DNA from: Sandarakinorhabdus sp.
Lineage (GTDB): Bacteria > Pseudomonadota > Alphaproteobacteria > Sphingomonadales > Sphingomonadaceae
Direction: 5' to 3'
NCBI GenBank assembly: GCA_020692215.1
Contig: JAIMKW010000002.1
Coordinates: forward strand, 558,001 to 622,000
Length of the DNA: 64,000 nt
Positions within the stretch are counted from its first letter, which is position 1. Each line of letters begins with the position of its first letter. Of the stretch, positions 9,615 to 21,842 are shown one piece after another. Below the pieces are notes generated by a model. The model was not told where the DNA came from, made no database searches, and saw nothing but the letters and a program-made list of their open reading frames with translations. Position numbers and translations under genes: made by a program.

Positions 9615-9982
9615 CACAGCACCTCCGGAGCAAGGCTGATGATCTTCATATGACCGGTCGAGCGAAGTTCACGCACGACCGGGCCAAAGATACGGGTACC
9701 GATCGGCTCCTCGTTCTTGTTTATCAGCACCGCGGCGTTTCCATCGAAGCGGATTACCGAACCATCGGCCCGACGAATATCCTTTGCCGTGCGAACGACG
9801 ACGGCGCGATGCACGTCCCCCTTCTTCACCCGGCCCTTGGGCGCAGCTTCCTTCACGGACACCACGATCACGTCGCCGACACCGGCGAAGCGACGCTTGG
9901 AACCGCCGAGCACCTTGATGCACATCACGCGCTTGGCGCCCGAATTGTCGGCCACTTCCAGATTTGTCTGCATCTGGATCAT
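9614..9982 (-). CDS. rplN: 50S ribosomal protein L14
   Basis: L14 forms part of the inter-subunit bridge and is among the most conserved ribosomal proteins. From ATG 9982 it is 122 aa, the universal length, beginning [18 protein letters not shown] and containing [19 protein letters not shown] longer frame upstream overlaps rpsQ and is not used. It follows the rpsQ stop by one base. First gene of the classical spc group. Confidence 0.97.
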   Translation of the reverse strand: MIQMQTNLEVADNSGAKRVMCIKVLGGSKRRFAGVGDVIVVSVKEAAPKGRVKKGDVHRAVVVRTAKDIRRADGSVIRFDGNAAVLINKNEEPIGTRIFGPVVRELRSTGHMKIISLAPEVL

Positions 9983-9983
9983 G

Positions 9984-10259
9984 TCAGCTACCCTTTTCCG
10001 GCTGGAGTTCGGCTGCCGCCGCGCCGCCAACCTTTTCAACCACACGCCAGCTCTTCAGCTTGGAGATCGGCGCACATTCCTCGATCCGCACAATGTCGCC
10101 TTCACGCATGGTGTTGGCATCATCATGGGCATGATATTTCTTCGAACGACGGATGATCTTGCCATACAGCGGGTGCGCAACCTTGCGCTCCACCAGCACG
10201 ACCACCGTCTTGTCCGTCTTGTCGGAGACCACCGTCCCCTGAAGCACGCGCCTGGGCAT
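9984..10259 (-). CDS. rpsQ: 30S ribosomal protein S17
   Basis: S17 binds the 5' domain of 16S rRNA. The product has 91 aa: the OB-fold core starts [20 protein letters not shown] and includes [16 protein letters not shown]; the last 13 residues are an Ala-rich extra tail. ATG at 10259. Located 10 bp after rpmC at the end of the S10 group. Confidence 0.96.
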   Translation of the reverse strand: MPRRVLQGTVVSDKTDKTVVVLVERKVAHPLYGKIIRRSKKYHAHDDANTMREGDIVRIEECAPISKLKSWRVVEKVGGAAAAELQPEKGS

Positions 10260-10269
10260 CGGGTTCTCC

Positions 10270-10494
10270 TCAGTTCGTCTTTGCCAGGGCGTTTGCCCGG
10301 GCGGTCTGTTCGGTCTGGATCTGGGCGATGCTGCGACGCACTTCCCGAACCCGGCTAGGCTTTTCCAGTTGCTGGGTTGCCGCCTGGAAGCGAAGATTAA
10401 GCTGCTCGCGCTTCAACGACTGCAGATCCACAAGGAGATCCGCGTCTGAACGCGCCTTGTAATCAGCCTGCTTTTTAGAAACATCCTTGGCCAT
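10270..10494 (-). CDS. rpmC: 50S ribosomal protein L29
   Basis: L29 lies at the polypeptide tunnel exit, where it helps dock trigger factor and SRP. The product is 74 aa and contains [20 protein letters not shown] followed by [14 protein letters not shown], two helices of a hairpin, as the family requires. ATG at 10494, 3 bp after rplP. S10 operon. Confidence 0.95.
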   Translation of the reverse strand: MAKDVSKKQADYKARSDADLLVDLQSLKREQLNLRFQAATQQLEKPSRVREVRRSIAQIQTEQTARANALAKTN

Positions 10495-10497
10495 GGC

Positions 10498-10923
10498 TCA
10501 GCTTTCCTTCGCTTCACCCGGACGGGTGACCATCTTGACCTTGATGGGGAGCTTGGCAGCAGCGCGCTCGAAAGCACCGGCTGCAACTTCGGCGCTCACG
10601 CCATCGATCTCGAACATGATACGGCCCGGCTTCACCCGCGCCACCCAGAATTCCGGCGAACCCTTGCCCTTGCCCATGCGGACTTCGGCAGGCTTCGACG
10701 AAACCGGCAGGTCAGGGAAGATCCGGATCCAGAGCCGCCCCTGCCGCTTCATGTGGCGGGTGATGGCCCGGCGGGCGCTCTCGATCTGGCGTGCGGTAAT
10801 CCGCTCAGGCGCCAGAGCCTTCAGGCCAAATGACCCGAAGTTCAGTGCAGTGCCGCCCTTGGCGTCACCATGTATACGGCCTTTGAAGGCCTTGCGGAAC
10901 TTTGTCCGTTTCGGTTGCAGCAT
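10498..10923 (-). CDS. rplP: 50S ribosomal protein L16
   Basis: L16 contacts the A-site tRNA region of the large subunit. The 141-aa product begins [19 protein letters not shown] and includes [19 protein letters not shown]. This Arg in the RMGKGKG motif corresponds to the arginine that YcfD/RoxA hydroxylates in E. coli (family knowledge). It follows rpsC after 62 bp. Confidence 0.97.
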   Translation of the reverse strand: MLQPKRTKFRKAFKGRIHGDAKGGTALNFGSFGLKALAPERITARQIESARRAITRHMKRQGRLWIRIFPDLPVSSKPAEVRMGKGKGSPEFWVARVKPGRIMFEIDGVSAEVAAGAFERAAAKLPIKVKMVTRPGEAKES

Positions 10924-10985
10924 CTCTTCTCGCCTTCAGACAGGGAAATGGCCCCCCGATAAGGCGACGCTTTTTCAAGCGTCGC

Positions 10986-11681
10986 TTACCGAGCCGGGCG
11001 CACTCCCGACGTTTGGGATTCCATCATCAGCCGTTCCTGGGCCAGCGGGTCGTGGCCGAGGATCTCACCCTTGTAGATCCAGACCTTGACACCGCAAACA
11101 CCATAGGCCGTGTGGGCCTGGGCTTCGGCATAGTCGACATTCGCGCGCAGCGTATGCAGCGGGACCTTGCCTTCGCGGTAGGTTTCCACCCGCGCGATTT
11201 CTGCGCCGCCGAGGCGGCCACCGCACGTGATCTTGATGCCCTCGGCACCAAGACGCATGGCCGATTGAACGGCACGCTTCATGGCGCGGCGGAAAGCAAC
11301 CCGGCGCTCAAGCTGGTCGGCAATACCCTGCCCAACCAGCTTGGCGTCAATCTCGGGCTTGCGGATCTCGACGATATTGAGCGAAACTTCGCTCTTCGTC
11401 ATTGCCTGGATGCCCTTCTTCAGCTTCTCGATGTCTGCCCCCTTCTTGCCGATGATCACGCCAGGGCGTGCGGCATAGACGGAGACGCGGCAAAGCTTTG
11501 CCGGACGCTCGATGACAACCTTGGAAATCGCAGCTTGCGGATGCGTCTTCATGACATACTGGCGGATCCGCAGATCTTCCAGAAGCAACCGGCCATACTC
11601 ATCGCCGGCTGCATACCAGCGCGAATCCCATGTGCGGTTGATCTGCAGCCTGAGACCGATGGGAGAAGTCTTGTGACCCAT
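10986..11681 (-). CDS. rpsC: 30S ribosomal protein S3
   Basis: S3 lies at the mRNA entry channel and has helicase activity together with S4 and S5. The 231-aa product begins [20 protein letters not shown], has the type II KH motif [14 protein letters not shown] near residue 75 and the C-terminal [14 protein letters not shown] at 11681, one base after the rplV stop. Confidence 0.97.
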   Translation of the reverse strand: MGHKTSPIGLRLQINRTWDSRWYAAGDEYGRLLLEDLRIRQYVMKTHPQAAISKVVIERPAKLCRVSVYAARPGVIIGKKGADIEKLKKGIQAMTKSEVSLNIVEIRKPEIDAKLVGQGIADQLERRVAFRRAMKRAVQSAMRLGAEGIKITCGGRLGGAEIARVETYREGKVPLHTLRANVDYAEAQAHTAYGVCGVKVWIYKGEILGHDPLAQERLMMESQTSGVRPAR

Positions 11682-11682
11682 G

Positions 11683-12075
11683 TTATTCCCCAGCCTCCTG
11701 GTTGATTTCGCGTTCCATCACAACGATCCGAAGCTTGCTGAACGGCTTCACGATCCGGGCAGACCGGCCGCGTGCGCGGGTCGCAAAGCGCTTCATGGAA
11801 ATCGACTTGCCGACACTGGCCTCTTTCACCCACAGCCGGTCGATGTCCAGATTGTGATTATTCTCGGCGTTGGCAATGGCCGATTGCAGGCACTTGCGAA
11901 CATCCAGCGCCATCGCCTTCTTCGAGAAGGCAAGCGCCGTCACAGCCTCTTCGGCCCTCTTGCCGCGTATGAGACCAGCAACGAGGTTCAGCTTCTGGGC
12001 CGAACCACGCACGGTGGTCGCAACAGCAAGCGCCTCGCGCTCGCCAACTTTGCGGCCTGCTTGGGGTTTCGACAT
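11683..12075 (-). CDS. rplV: 50S ribosomal protein L22
   Basis: L22 lines the exit tunnel; its beta-hairpin is the site of macrolide-resistance changes in other bacteria. The product is 130 aa, with [20 protein letters not shown] and the hairpin segment [19 protein letters not shown]. It has a slightly longer N-terminus than E. coli. ATG at 12075. S10 operon, after rpsS. Confidence 0.96.
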   Translation of the reverse strand: MSKPQAGRKVGEREALAVATTVRGSAQKLNLVAGLIRGKRAEEAVTALAFSKKAMALDVRKCLQSAIANAENNHNLDIDRLWVKEASVGKSISMKRFATRARGRSARIVKPFSKLRIVVMEREINQEAGE

Positions 12076-12081
12076 CGTGCC

Positions 12082-12345
12082 TTACCTCTTCGACTTCTTG
12101 TCGGCGGCATGCCCGGGGAAGGTGCGCGTCGGCGCAAACTCTCCAAGCTTCATGCCAACCATTTCTTCGGATACCGACACCGGCACGAACTTCCTGCCAT
12201 TATAGACACTGAAGGTGTGGCCGACGAACTGCGGAAGTATGGTGGAACGGCGCGACCAGGTCTTGATCGGACCACGGGCACCGGATTCCACCTTCTTGAG
12301 CAGGCTCAGTTCAACGAACGGGCCTTTCCAGACGGAGCGTGCCAT
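12082..12345 (-). CDS. rpsS: 30S ribosomal protein S19
   Basis: S19 is in the head of the small subunit and forms a complex with S13. The 87-aa product contains [30 protein letters not shown] and [13 protein letters not shown], all conserved. ATG at 12345, 3 bp after rplB. Confidence 0.97.
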   Translation of the reverse strand: MARSVWKGPFVELSLLKKVESGARGPIKTWSRRSTILPQFVGHTFSVYNGRKFVPVSVSEEMVGMKLGEFAPTRTFPGHAADKKSKR

Positions 12346-12348
12346 GCC

Positions 12349-13185
12349 TTACCTCTTCTTCTTCGCGTGACGGGACCGGATGATCATCTTGTCCGTCGAC
12401 TTGTTCGAACGTGTCTTGGCGCCCTTCGTCGGCTTGCCCCATGGCGTCACTGGGTGACGCCCACCAGAGGTGCGGCCTTCACCACCACCATGCGGGTGAT
12501 CAACGGGGTTCTTGGCAACACCGCGCGTCAGCGGGCGGATGCCCAGCCAGCGATTGCGGCCAGCCTTGGCAAGATTCTGGTTCGAGTTGTCGGGGTTCGA
12601 GACCGCGCCAACCGTCGCCATGCAATCACCGCGGACATACCGCTGCTCGCCGGAGTTGAGCCGAATGATCACCATGCCGCGATCGCGACCGACAACCTGG
12701 ATGAATGTCCCGGCAGCACGCGCCAGCTGGCCGCCCTTGCCGGGCTTCAACTCGACATTGTGCACAATGGTGCCAACGGGCATCTGCCCGATTTCCATCG
12801 CGTTGCCAGGCTTCACATCGACTTTCTTGCCGGCAACCACCTGATCACCGGGCGCAAGACGCTGTGGGGCAAGGATATATGCCTGCACGCCGTCAGGATA
12901 GTTGATCAACGCAATGAAGGCAGACCGGTTGGGATCATATTCCAGCCGCTCGACCGTTGCTGGCACATCCCAGGTCCGCCGCTTGAAATCGACGATCCGG
13001 TATTTCTGCTTGTGCCCGCCGCCAATGCCGCGTGCCGTCGCATGGCCCATATTGTTGCGGCCGCCAGACTTGCGCTTACCCTCGGTCAGGGCCTTCACAG
13101 GCTTGCCACTGTAAAGAGCCGAGCGATCGACCAGGATCAGACCACGACGGCCCGGGCTGGTTGGGTTGTAATTCTTGAGTGCCAT
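12349..13185 (-). CDS. rplB: 50S ribosomal protein L2
   Basis: L2 is needed for subunit association and peptidyl transfer. The product is 278 aa. It begins [17 protein letters not shown] and carries the signature around [20 protein letters not shown], whose His corresponds to the functionally critical His229 of E. coli L2. ATG at 13185, 5 bp after rplW. Confidence 0.97.
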   Translation of the reverse strand: MALKNYNPTSPGRRGLILVDRSALYSGKPVKALTEGKRKSGGRNNMGHATARGIGGGHKQKYRIVDFKRRTWDVPATVERLEYDPNRSAFIALINYPDGVQAYILAPQRLAPGDQVVAGKKVDVKPGNAMEIGQMPVGTIVHNVELKPGKGGQLARAAGTFIQVVGRDRGMVIIRLNSGEQRYVRGDCMATVGAVSNPDNSNQNLAKAGRNRWLGIRPLTRGVAKNPVDHPHGGGEGRTSGGRHPVTPWGKPTKGAKTRSNKSTDKMIIRSRHAKKKR

Positions 13186-13190
13186 GGCCC

Positions 13191-13502
13191 TTAGATCCCC
13201 GTGGTCACATCGATGGACTGGCCTTCGGCCAGCGTCACGACGGCTTTCTTGAGGTCAGAGCGACGGTAGGGCTTGCCCTTCCAGCGCTTGGTCTTGCCCT
13301 TCTGGATGAGGGTGTTGACCGAAGTCACCTTCACGTTGAACAGCGCTTCCACTGCCGCCTTGATCTCCGGCTTCGAAGCGGTTTTCGCCACTTCGAACAT
13401 GAGTTGATTATGCTCACCGATCAGTGTCGACTTTTCCGTGATGATGGGTTTCACCACCACGTCGAAGTGCTTCAGGTCGATGGCTGCTGGAGCCTTAGCC
13501 AT
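13191..13502 (-). CDS. rplW: 50S ribosomal protein L23
   Basis: L23 forms the tunnel-exit docking site for trigger factor and SRP. The product is 103 aa and contains [20 protein letters not shown] and [15 protein letters not shown]. Its ATG at 13502 overlaps the rplD end by 8 bp. S10 operon. Confidence 0.96.
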   Translation of the reverse strand: MAKAPAAIDLKHFDVVVKPIITEKSTLIGEHNQLMFEVAKTASKPEIKAAVEALFNVKVTSVNTLIQKGKTKRWKGKPYRRSDLKKAVVTLAEGQSIDVTTGI

Positions 13503-14118
13503 TGAAACGCGCCTCCAGGCTTTCGACCGCGGCGCGCGTTAGCACCAGATGGTCATGGTTCAAAATGTCGTAGACGTTGGCACCGACCGCCGGCATCACG
13601 TCAACCTTGTACAGGTTCCGGCTCGCCAGGGCGAAATTCACGTCGATCGCAGCGCCATCGATGAACAGGCCGTTGGCAATGCCAAGCCCCGCCAGCGTTT
13701 CCTTCAGCGATTTGGTCTTGGCTGCATCAAGGGCAAGATTGTCGAGAACGACCAGCTTGCCTTCACGCGCCTTTGCACTCAGGGCAATTTTCAGGCCAAG
13801 CGCACGAACCTTCTTGTTCAGGCCGGGGTCGAAATCCCGAACCCGAGGGCCATGCGCCTTGCCGCCACCGGTAAACTGCGGCGCAGCACGGTTGCCGTGG
13901 CGGGCAGTGCCGCCCCCCTTCTGCTTGCCAAACTTCTTGCCGGTGCGAGCAACATCAGACCGCTCCTTGGCCCCGCGGGCTGTGGCACGGCGCTTTTCAA
14001 GCTGCCATGTCACCACACGGTGCAGGATATCAGCGCGAGGCTCGAGATCGAAAATCTCTGGGTTCAGCGCAATTTCGCCCGCATCCTTGGCGGCAAGCGT
14101 CTTCACGGAAATCTTCAT
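13495..14118 (-). CDS. rplD: 50S ribosomal protein L4
   Basis: L4 lines the exit tunnel with L22; in E. coli it also autoregulates the S10 operon. The product is 207 aa, with the long basic loop [20 protein letters not shown] (about residues 62-81) that reaches the tunnel. Its ATG at 14118 overlaps the rplC stop by four bases (ATGA). I see no equivalent of the E. coli L4-binding leader upstream of rpsJ. Confidence 0.97.
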   Translation of the reverse strand: MKISVKTLAAKDAGEIALNPEIFDLEPRADILHRVVTWQLEKRRATARGAKERSDVARTGKKFGKQKGGGTARHGNRAAPQFTGGGKAHGPRVRDFDPGLNKKVRALGLKIALSAKAREGKLVVLDNLALDAAKTKSLKETLAGLGIANGLFIDGAAIDVNFALASRNLYKVDVMPAVGANVYDILNHDHLVLTRAAVESLEARFNG

Positions 14119-14858
14119 TGCGCCGACTCCTCAACCGGGGTCTCGACAGCCGGGGCATCCTGAACCGGGGTCTCAGCAGCAGCACCATTCTTCACGGAAG
14201 CCGGGTACGGCGCGTCCGACGGACGTGCAACCTTCACCGCATCGCGGATCAGAAGCCAGCCACCCTTTGAGCCTGGAACAGAACCGCGAACGAACAACAG
14301 ATCGCGCTCGGCATCGGTCATTACGATTTCGAGGTTCTGCTGCGTGCGGTTACGGTCGCCCATATGGCCGGCCATCTTCTTGTTCTTGAACACCTTGCCC
14401 GGATCCTGGCGCTGGCCAGTGGAGCCGTGCGAGCGGTGGGACACGGAAACACCGTGCGTCGCCCGGAGGCCTCCGAAACCCCAGCGCTTCATGGCGCCAG
14501 CAAAGCCCTTGCCCTGCGTCGCACCGGTCACATCGACCATCTGGCCGACGACGAAATGGGTCGCTGCAATCTGCGAACCAACATCGACAAGCGCGTCAGC
14601 TGCAACAGGGAACTCCACCAACACCGCCTTGGGCTCTACTTCAGCTTTCGCGAAGTGGCCACGCTCGGGCTTGGTCAGGTTCTTGGCCTTGGCCGACCCA
14701 GACCCCAACTGCACGGCGACATATCCGTCGCGCTCAGCGGTCTTCTGGGCCACCACCTGGCAATTCTCAAGGGCCAGGACCGTAACGGGGACATGCACCC
14801 CGTCTTCACGGAACAGACGGGTCATGCCCATCTTCCTGGCGATAACGCCGGTTCTCAT
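14115..14858 (-). CDS. rplC: 50S ribosomal protein L3 with acidic C-terminal tail
   Basis: L3 starts large-subunit assembly. The 247-aa product has the core [30 protein letters not shown] and [20 protein letters not shown]. It is about 38 residues longer than E. coli L3; most of the excess is a C-terminal tail rich in Ala, Glu, Pro and Thr with two ETPV motifs. Start ATG at 14858, with AAGGAAAA upstream; a GTG directly before it is also in frame. It lies 116 bp after rpsJ. Confidence 0.95.
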   Translation of the reverse strand: MRTGVIARKMGMTRLFREDGVHVPVTVLALENCQVVAQKTAERDGYVAVQLGSGSAKAKNLTKPERGHFAKAEVEPKAVLVEFPVAADALVDVGSQIAATHFVVGQMVDVTGATQGKGFAGAMKRWGFGGLRATHGVSVSHRSHGSTGQRQDPGKVFKNKKMAGHMGDRNRTQQNLEIVMTDAERDLLFVRGSVPGSKGGWLLIRDAVKVARPSDAPYPASVKNGAAAETPVQDAPAVETPVEESAQ

Positions 14859-14974
14859 CACTTTTCCTTTTCAGAGGCCCTTGCCGGAACACCCCCGCTT
14901 GGGAATGGATCCTTCAGGGCTTGACCCAATTCAGAGGCCATCAAACATGTTCGATGGCTTGCTCAAACCGAAGA

Positions 14975-15289
<315 letters not shown>

Positions 15290-15350
15290 TGTTCCAACTT
15301 CTTCTTTGCCGGTGGGCAACCCCACCGATTGGTCCCGGTTTCGACAGTCT

Positions 15351-15394
15351 AAAAAACATTCCGCTCGACCGATGACGAATCACCGGTCGAGCGG
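15351..15394 (-). terminator. Intrinsic terminator after tuf
   Basis: On the minus strand an 11-bp GC-rich arm (CCGCTCGACCG) pairs with CGGTCGAGCGG; three more base pairs inside lead to a TTCG tetraloop. AATG and six T residues follow. It lies 13 bp after the tuf stop codon and 61 bp before rpsJ. This is the best intrinsic terminator in the window and marks the end of the str operon. Confidence 0.88.
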
Positions 15395-15407
15395 GAGGCG
15401 TCTCTTA

Positions 15408-16598
<1,191 letters not shown>

Positions 16599-16655
16599 GT
16601 TCTGTCCTCTTTGTGCTTAAGATTTGTTGATCTGGGTCTGTTGTTGTTGGTCTGC

Positions 16656-18728
<2,073 letters not shown>

Positions 18729-18755
18729 CGGATACTCCGGATTCTAAACTTTAAA

Positions 18756-19226
18756 CTACCAGCGGTAGTGCGAGAAGGCGCGGTTGGCTTCGGCCATCTT
18801 GTGCGTGTCTTCCCGCTTCTTCACGGCAGATCCACGGTTGTTCGATGCCTCGATCAGCTCGGCCGACAGACGCGCCGACATGGTCTTTTCCGGGCGGTTC
18901 CGGGCAGAGGCGATCAGCCAGCGTATGGCCAGAGCCTGCGCACGCTCGGGGCGAACTTCCACAGGAACCTGATAGGTCGCACCACCAACCCGGCGCGAGC
19001 GCACCTCGACCAGCGGACGAACATTCGCAAGCGCATCGTGGAACACCCCAAGCGGGTCGCGCTTGGCGCGCTGCTCGACGACATCAAGGGCGGAATAGAC
19101 GATCGACTCAGCAACCGACTTCTTTCCCTCGTACATCACGAGGTTCATGAACTTGGTGAGGGTCTGGTCCCCGAAACGGGGATCGGGGAGAATTTCGCGC
19201 TTCTCCGGGCGACGACGACGTGACAT
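18756..19226 (-). CDS. rpsG: 30S ribosomal protein S7
   Basis: S7 organises the head of the small subunit and represses the str operon in E. coli. The 156-aa product begins [20 protein letters not shown] and ends with a C-terminal helix (NKRGSA-type segment as [20 protein letters not shown]). ATG at 19226, 13 bp after rpsL. Confidence 0.97.
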   Translation of the reverse strand: MSRRRRPEKREILPDPRFGDQTLTKFMNLVMYEGKKSVAESIVYSALDVVEQRAKRDPLGVFHDALANVRPLVEVRSRRVGGATYQVPVEVRPERAQALAIRWLIASARNRPEKTMSARLSAELIEASNNRGSAVKKREDTHKMAEANRAFSHYRW

Positions 19227-19239
19227 CTGGCTCTACCCC

Positions 19240-19611
19240 TTATTTCGGACGCTTGGCGCCGTACTTCGACCGGCTCTGCTTGCGATTCTTCACACCCTGC
19301 GTGTCGAGAACGCCGCGCAGCACGTGATAGCGAACGCCGGGAAGATCCTTCACGCGGCCGCCCCGAATCAGGACAACGCTGTGTTCCTGCAGGTTGTGGC
19401 CCTCACCGGGAATATAGCCGATGACTTCAAAGCCATTGGTCAGGCGGATCTTCGCGACCTTCCGCAGAGCCGAGTTCGGCTTCTTCGGGGTGGTCGTATA
19501 GACACGGGTGCAAACGCCGCGCTTCTGCGGGCATGCCTCCATCGCGGGAACCTTGTTGCGCGCCTTTTGCGGCTCGCGGCCCTTGCGAATCAGTTGGTTG
19601 ATCGTTGGCAT
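19240..19611 (-). CDS. rpsL: 30S ribosomal protein S12
   Basis: S12 sits at the decoding site and controls accuracy. The 123-aa product has [20 protein letters not shown], with the lysine at the usual streptomycin-resistance position near 43 still Lys, and [18 protein letters not shown], also with the normal lysine. The sequence therefore predicts streptomycin sensitivity at this locus. ATG at 19611. First gene of the str operon. Confidence 0.98.
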   Translation of the reverse strand: MPTINQLIRKGREPQKARNKVPAMEACPQKRGVCTRVYTTTPKKPNSALRKVAKIRLTNGFEVIGYIPGEGHNLQEHSVVLIRGGRVKDLPGVRYHVLRGVLDTQGVKNRKQSRSKYGAKRPK

Positions 19612-20049
19612 AAGGTGTTCAAGTCTTCCTGCTGTTCGGCGAAACCCCGGGGCAACCCCGCAGCCTGCCTACTCCAGAACCGATCCGCCCAGCCCCTCCA
19701 ACCGGCCTTGCCTTTCGGCCCAACCCGTCGACATGAGATCACGGCATAAGCGCGAGCGGCCCCGTTTCCAGGGCCCCACGCGCACGGCTCAGCCTGTCGT
19801 TCCAAATTCTCGATCGCCGAGGCATCATCCAGGCCTTCACCTGTCCCCTGCCCGGGAGCGAGCGCGGCCATTACCCGCTGCACCTCTCAACGTCAACAGG
19901 GCTTCGCCCCCACCGAAAGGGCATCCCCTCAGCAAGCTGCCGCCAGGTGCCTGCCAGATCTGCAACCTCTTGCCATCATGCAAGCCTGAGTCCAACCCCG
20001 CATGGTCTGCAGACCCGAACGGGCTACAAGTGGAAAAGGAATCGTGCCG
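19612..20049. other. Divergent intergenic region between rpsL and the DUF1003 gene
   Basis: This is the only gene-free stretch over 300 bp. It must hold the str operon promoter (minus) and probably the promoter of the DUF1003 gene (plus). I could not find a clean -35/-10 pair with standard spacing. It contains GC-rich short inverted repeats, for example GGCCC/GGGCC near 19760-19780. Open frames crossing it have no recognisable product. Confidence 0.6.
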
Positions 20050-20808
20050 ATGCAGGGCCCATCACAAACGGCAGACGGCAATCGCCCCCCGGCCAATCCC
20101 ATCAGAAGGGCAGCGCGCCAGCATATCGCGCTCGATATGCTCCGCCCCACAATTGCGGAAATGATCCGGGCAGAACACCCAAGCATCGCCGATCGCGATC
20201 TGGTTCCGGTTTCAATGGTCAACAGCTTTCGAGCAAGACATATCGAAGCCCTGCTGCGCGACGAAGCCGGATCCCTCTCTGAACTGGATGCCTCCGTCGC
20301 CCGCAGCATCGCCGCCGAGGAAATCATCGTCGAAAATGTCGAGGCCGATTTCGATGCCCGCCGCACCTTCGGAGACCGCGCAGCCGACATGATCGCAAGG
20401 TTCGGCGGCAGTTGGACCTTCCTGATCCTGTTTGCGGCTTTTCTTGCCGCATGGATGCTGGTCAGCAGGGCCCAGGGAGGCACCAGCTTCGATCCCTATC
20501 CCTTCATCCTGCTCAACCTCATCCTGTCCACCATTGCCGCCGTGCAGGCCCCCATCATCATGATGAGCCAGCGCCGGCAGGAACTGAAAGACAGGCTGCG
20601 CGCGCGCAACGATTATCAGGTGAACCTGAAAGCCGAACTGGAAATCCGCACGCTGCACGAAAAGCTCGAGCATCTGCACGAACGCGAACTCATCAGGCTG
20701 ACCGAAATCCGCAGCCTTCTGGAAACCAGCCTCGCCGGCAAATCCGGGGCAAAATCGGAATCCAGGGCCAAACCACAACCCGGCGCCAAACCAAAACCCA
20801 GCGTCTGA
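20050..20808 (+). CDS. DUF1003 family membrane protein
   Basis: The 252-aa protein belongs to the DUF1003 family, whose function is not established. Two adjacent membrane helices (SWTFLILFAAFLAAWMLV and PFILLNLILSTIAAVQAPII) are linked by a short loop with FDPYP, and SQRRQELKDRLRARNDY follows, all family hallmarks. A charged helical region (probable coiled coil, LEIRTLHEKLEHLHERELIR) comes next, then a Lys/Pro-rich tail. I place the start at ATG 20050, with AAGGA upstream; GTG 20044 and ATG 20002 are in frame. It stands alone and converges with the enoyl-CoA hydratase gene. Confidence 0.85.
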   Translation: MQGPSQTADGNRPPANPIRRAARQHIALDMLRPTIAEMIRAEHPSIADRDLVPVSMVNSFRARHIEALLRDEAGSLSELDASVARSIAAEEIIVENVEADFDARRTFGDRAADMIARFGGSWTFLILFAAFLAAWMLVSRAQGGTSFDPYPFILLNLILSTIAAVQAPIIMMSQRRQELKDRLRARNDYQVNLKAELEIRTLHEKLEHLHERELIRLTEIRSLLETSLAGKSGAKSESRAKPQPGAKPKPSV

Positions 20809-20878
20809 ACCTGGCAAAGCCCTGCATCAAAGCCGGCAGATGCGCGCCACCTGGAACAGCCCGGCCCCTCGGGCGGAG

Positions 20879-20900
20879 GCAGGGCGCTCCGCCGCCCTGC
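20879..20900. terminator. Possible bidirectional hairpin between convergent genes
   Basis: GCAGGGCG pairs perfectly with CGCCCTGC over a 6-nt loop in the 98-bp space between the DUF1003 gene and the hydratase gene, whose stop is at 20907. Neither side has a clear T-run, so termination efficiency is doubtful. Confidence 0.3.
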
Positions 20901-20906
20901 TGCCCC

Positions 20907-21683
20907 TCACTGCTGCCGGCCCCGCGCCTGCACCGCCTCCCGCCGCTTCGCCACCGCATCGGGCGTCACCGCCCGATTGGCTGCACTGGAACGCACCGTC
21001 TCCAGCGCCAGTCCGTCGCCGAACGTGCCCGCAAACCCCTCGTCGATCAGCCGCTTGTAAGCGGCCGAAAATGCCGGATCGATCGTCGCCATGTCGGCTG
21101 CCAGCCTCACCGCCGCCGGCAGCAGGTCATCGGCCGGCACCACCCGGTTCAACAGGCCCCAGCGTTCCGCCGTTGCCGCATCCAGAAAGTTCCCCGAAAG
21201 GCTCAGCTCCTTGGCCCGGTAAATGCCGATTGCCCGCGAAAGCTTCTGCGAAAGCCCCCACCCCGGCATGATGCCCACCCGCGCATGCGTGTCGGCAAAG
21301 CGCGCATTCTCGCTGCCGATCAGCACATCACAGGCCAGCGCCACTTCAAAGCCGCCGGTAATCGCCACCCCGTTGATGGCGCCGATCACCGGCTTGCGGC
21401 ACTGCTCGATCGCCTTCACCGGGTTGGCTTCCGCCGTTTCCCCCGTCGCATCGCCCATCGCCGAAGCATCGCTGCCCAGCTCCTTCAAATCGAGCCCCGC
21501 CGTAAACGCACGGCATCCGGCCCCCGTCAGCACCACGGCCCGCACCGCATCATCGGCATCCACCGCCCGCATCACCCGCGCCAGCTCCGCCCGCAACGCC
21601 CTGGAAAGCGCATTCATCGCCTCGGGCCGGTTCAAGGTCACAACCGCCACCCCATCCGAAATATTCACATCCACCAAAGCCAT
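20907..21683 (-). CDS. Enoyl-CoA hydratase/isomerase family protein
   Basis: Crotonase-fold protein of 258 aa. The oxyanion-hole segments are AFTAGLDL (residues 60-67) and ITGGFEVALACD (108-119); Glu113 matches the first catalytic Glu of enoyl-CoA hydratase. The second catalytic Glu is replaced by His133 in DTHARVGIMPGWG, a pattern I recall from a subset of EchA-type proteins. It may therefore catalyse a different crotonase reaction than simple hydration. The ATG at 21683 has GGAGGT upstream; a longer frame upstream is not supported. It is a single gene with no pathway partners nearby. Confidence 0.88.
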   Translation of the reverse strand: MALVDVNISDGVAVVTLNRPEAMNALSRALRAELARVMRAVDADDAVRAVVLTGAGCRAFTAGLDLKELGSDASAMGDATGETAEANPVKAIEQCRKPVIGAINGVAITGGFEVALACDVLIGSENARFADTHARVGIMPGWGLSQKLSRAIGIYRAKELSLSGNFLDAATAERWGLLNRVVPADDLLPAAVRLAADMATIDPAFSAAYKRLIDEGFAGTFGDGLALETVRSSAANRAVTPDAVAKRREAVQARGRQQ

Positions 21684-21743
21684 GCCTGCACCTCCAACCC
21701 TCCCAATGCACGGCCGGGGGCCCGGGGCCATCCTCGGCAAAAC

Positions 21744-21789
21744 AAGGGGCTCTGCCCCTTGGCCCCGCAAGGGCGCCGTGCGCCCTTGA
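21744..21789. repeat. Tandem double-hairpin intergenic element
   Basis: Two hairpins stand side by side between the hydratase and DNA methyltransferase genes: CAAGGGGC-TCT-GCCCCTTG at 21744-21762 and CAAGGGCG-CCGTG-CGCCCTTG at 21769-21789. Both arms are perfect. The sequence looks like the dispersed palindromic elements common in alphaproteobacterial intergenic DNA. I see only this copy in the window, so its dispersed nature is inference. Confidence 0.5.
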
Positions 21790-21842
21790 CACCCGAACTT
21801 GCAACCGACGCTCCAACAACGGCCGCATCGTGCCGCCGGCCC

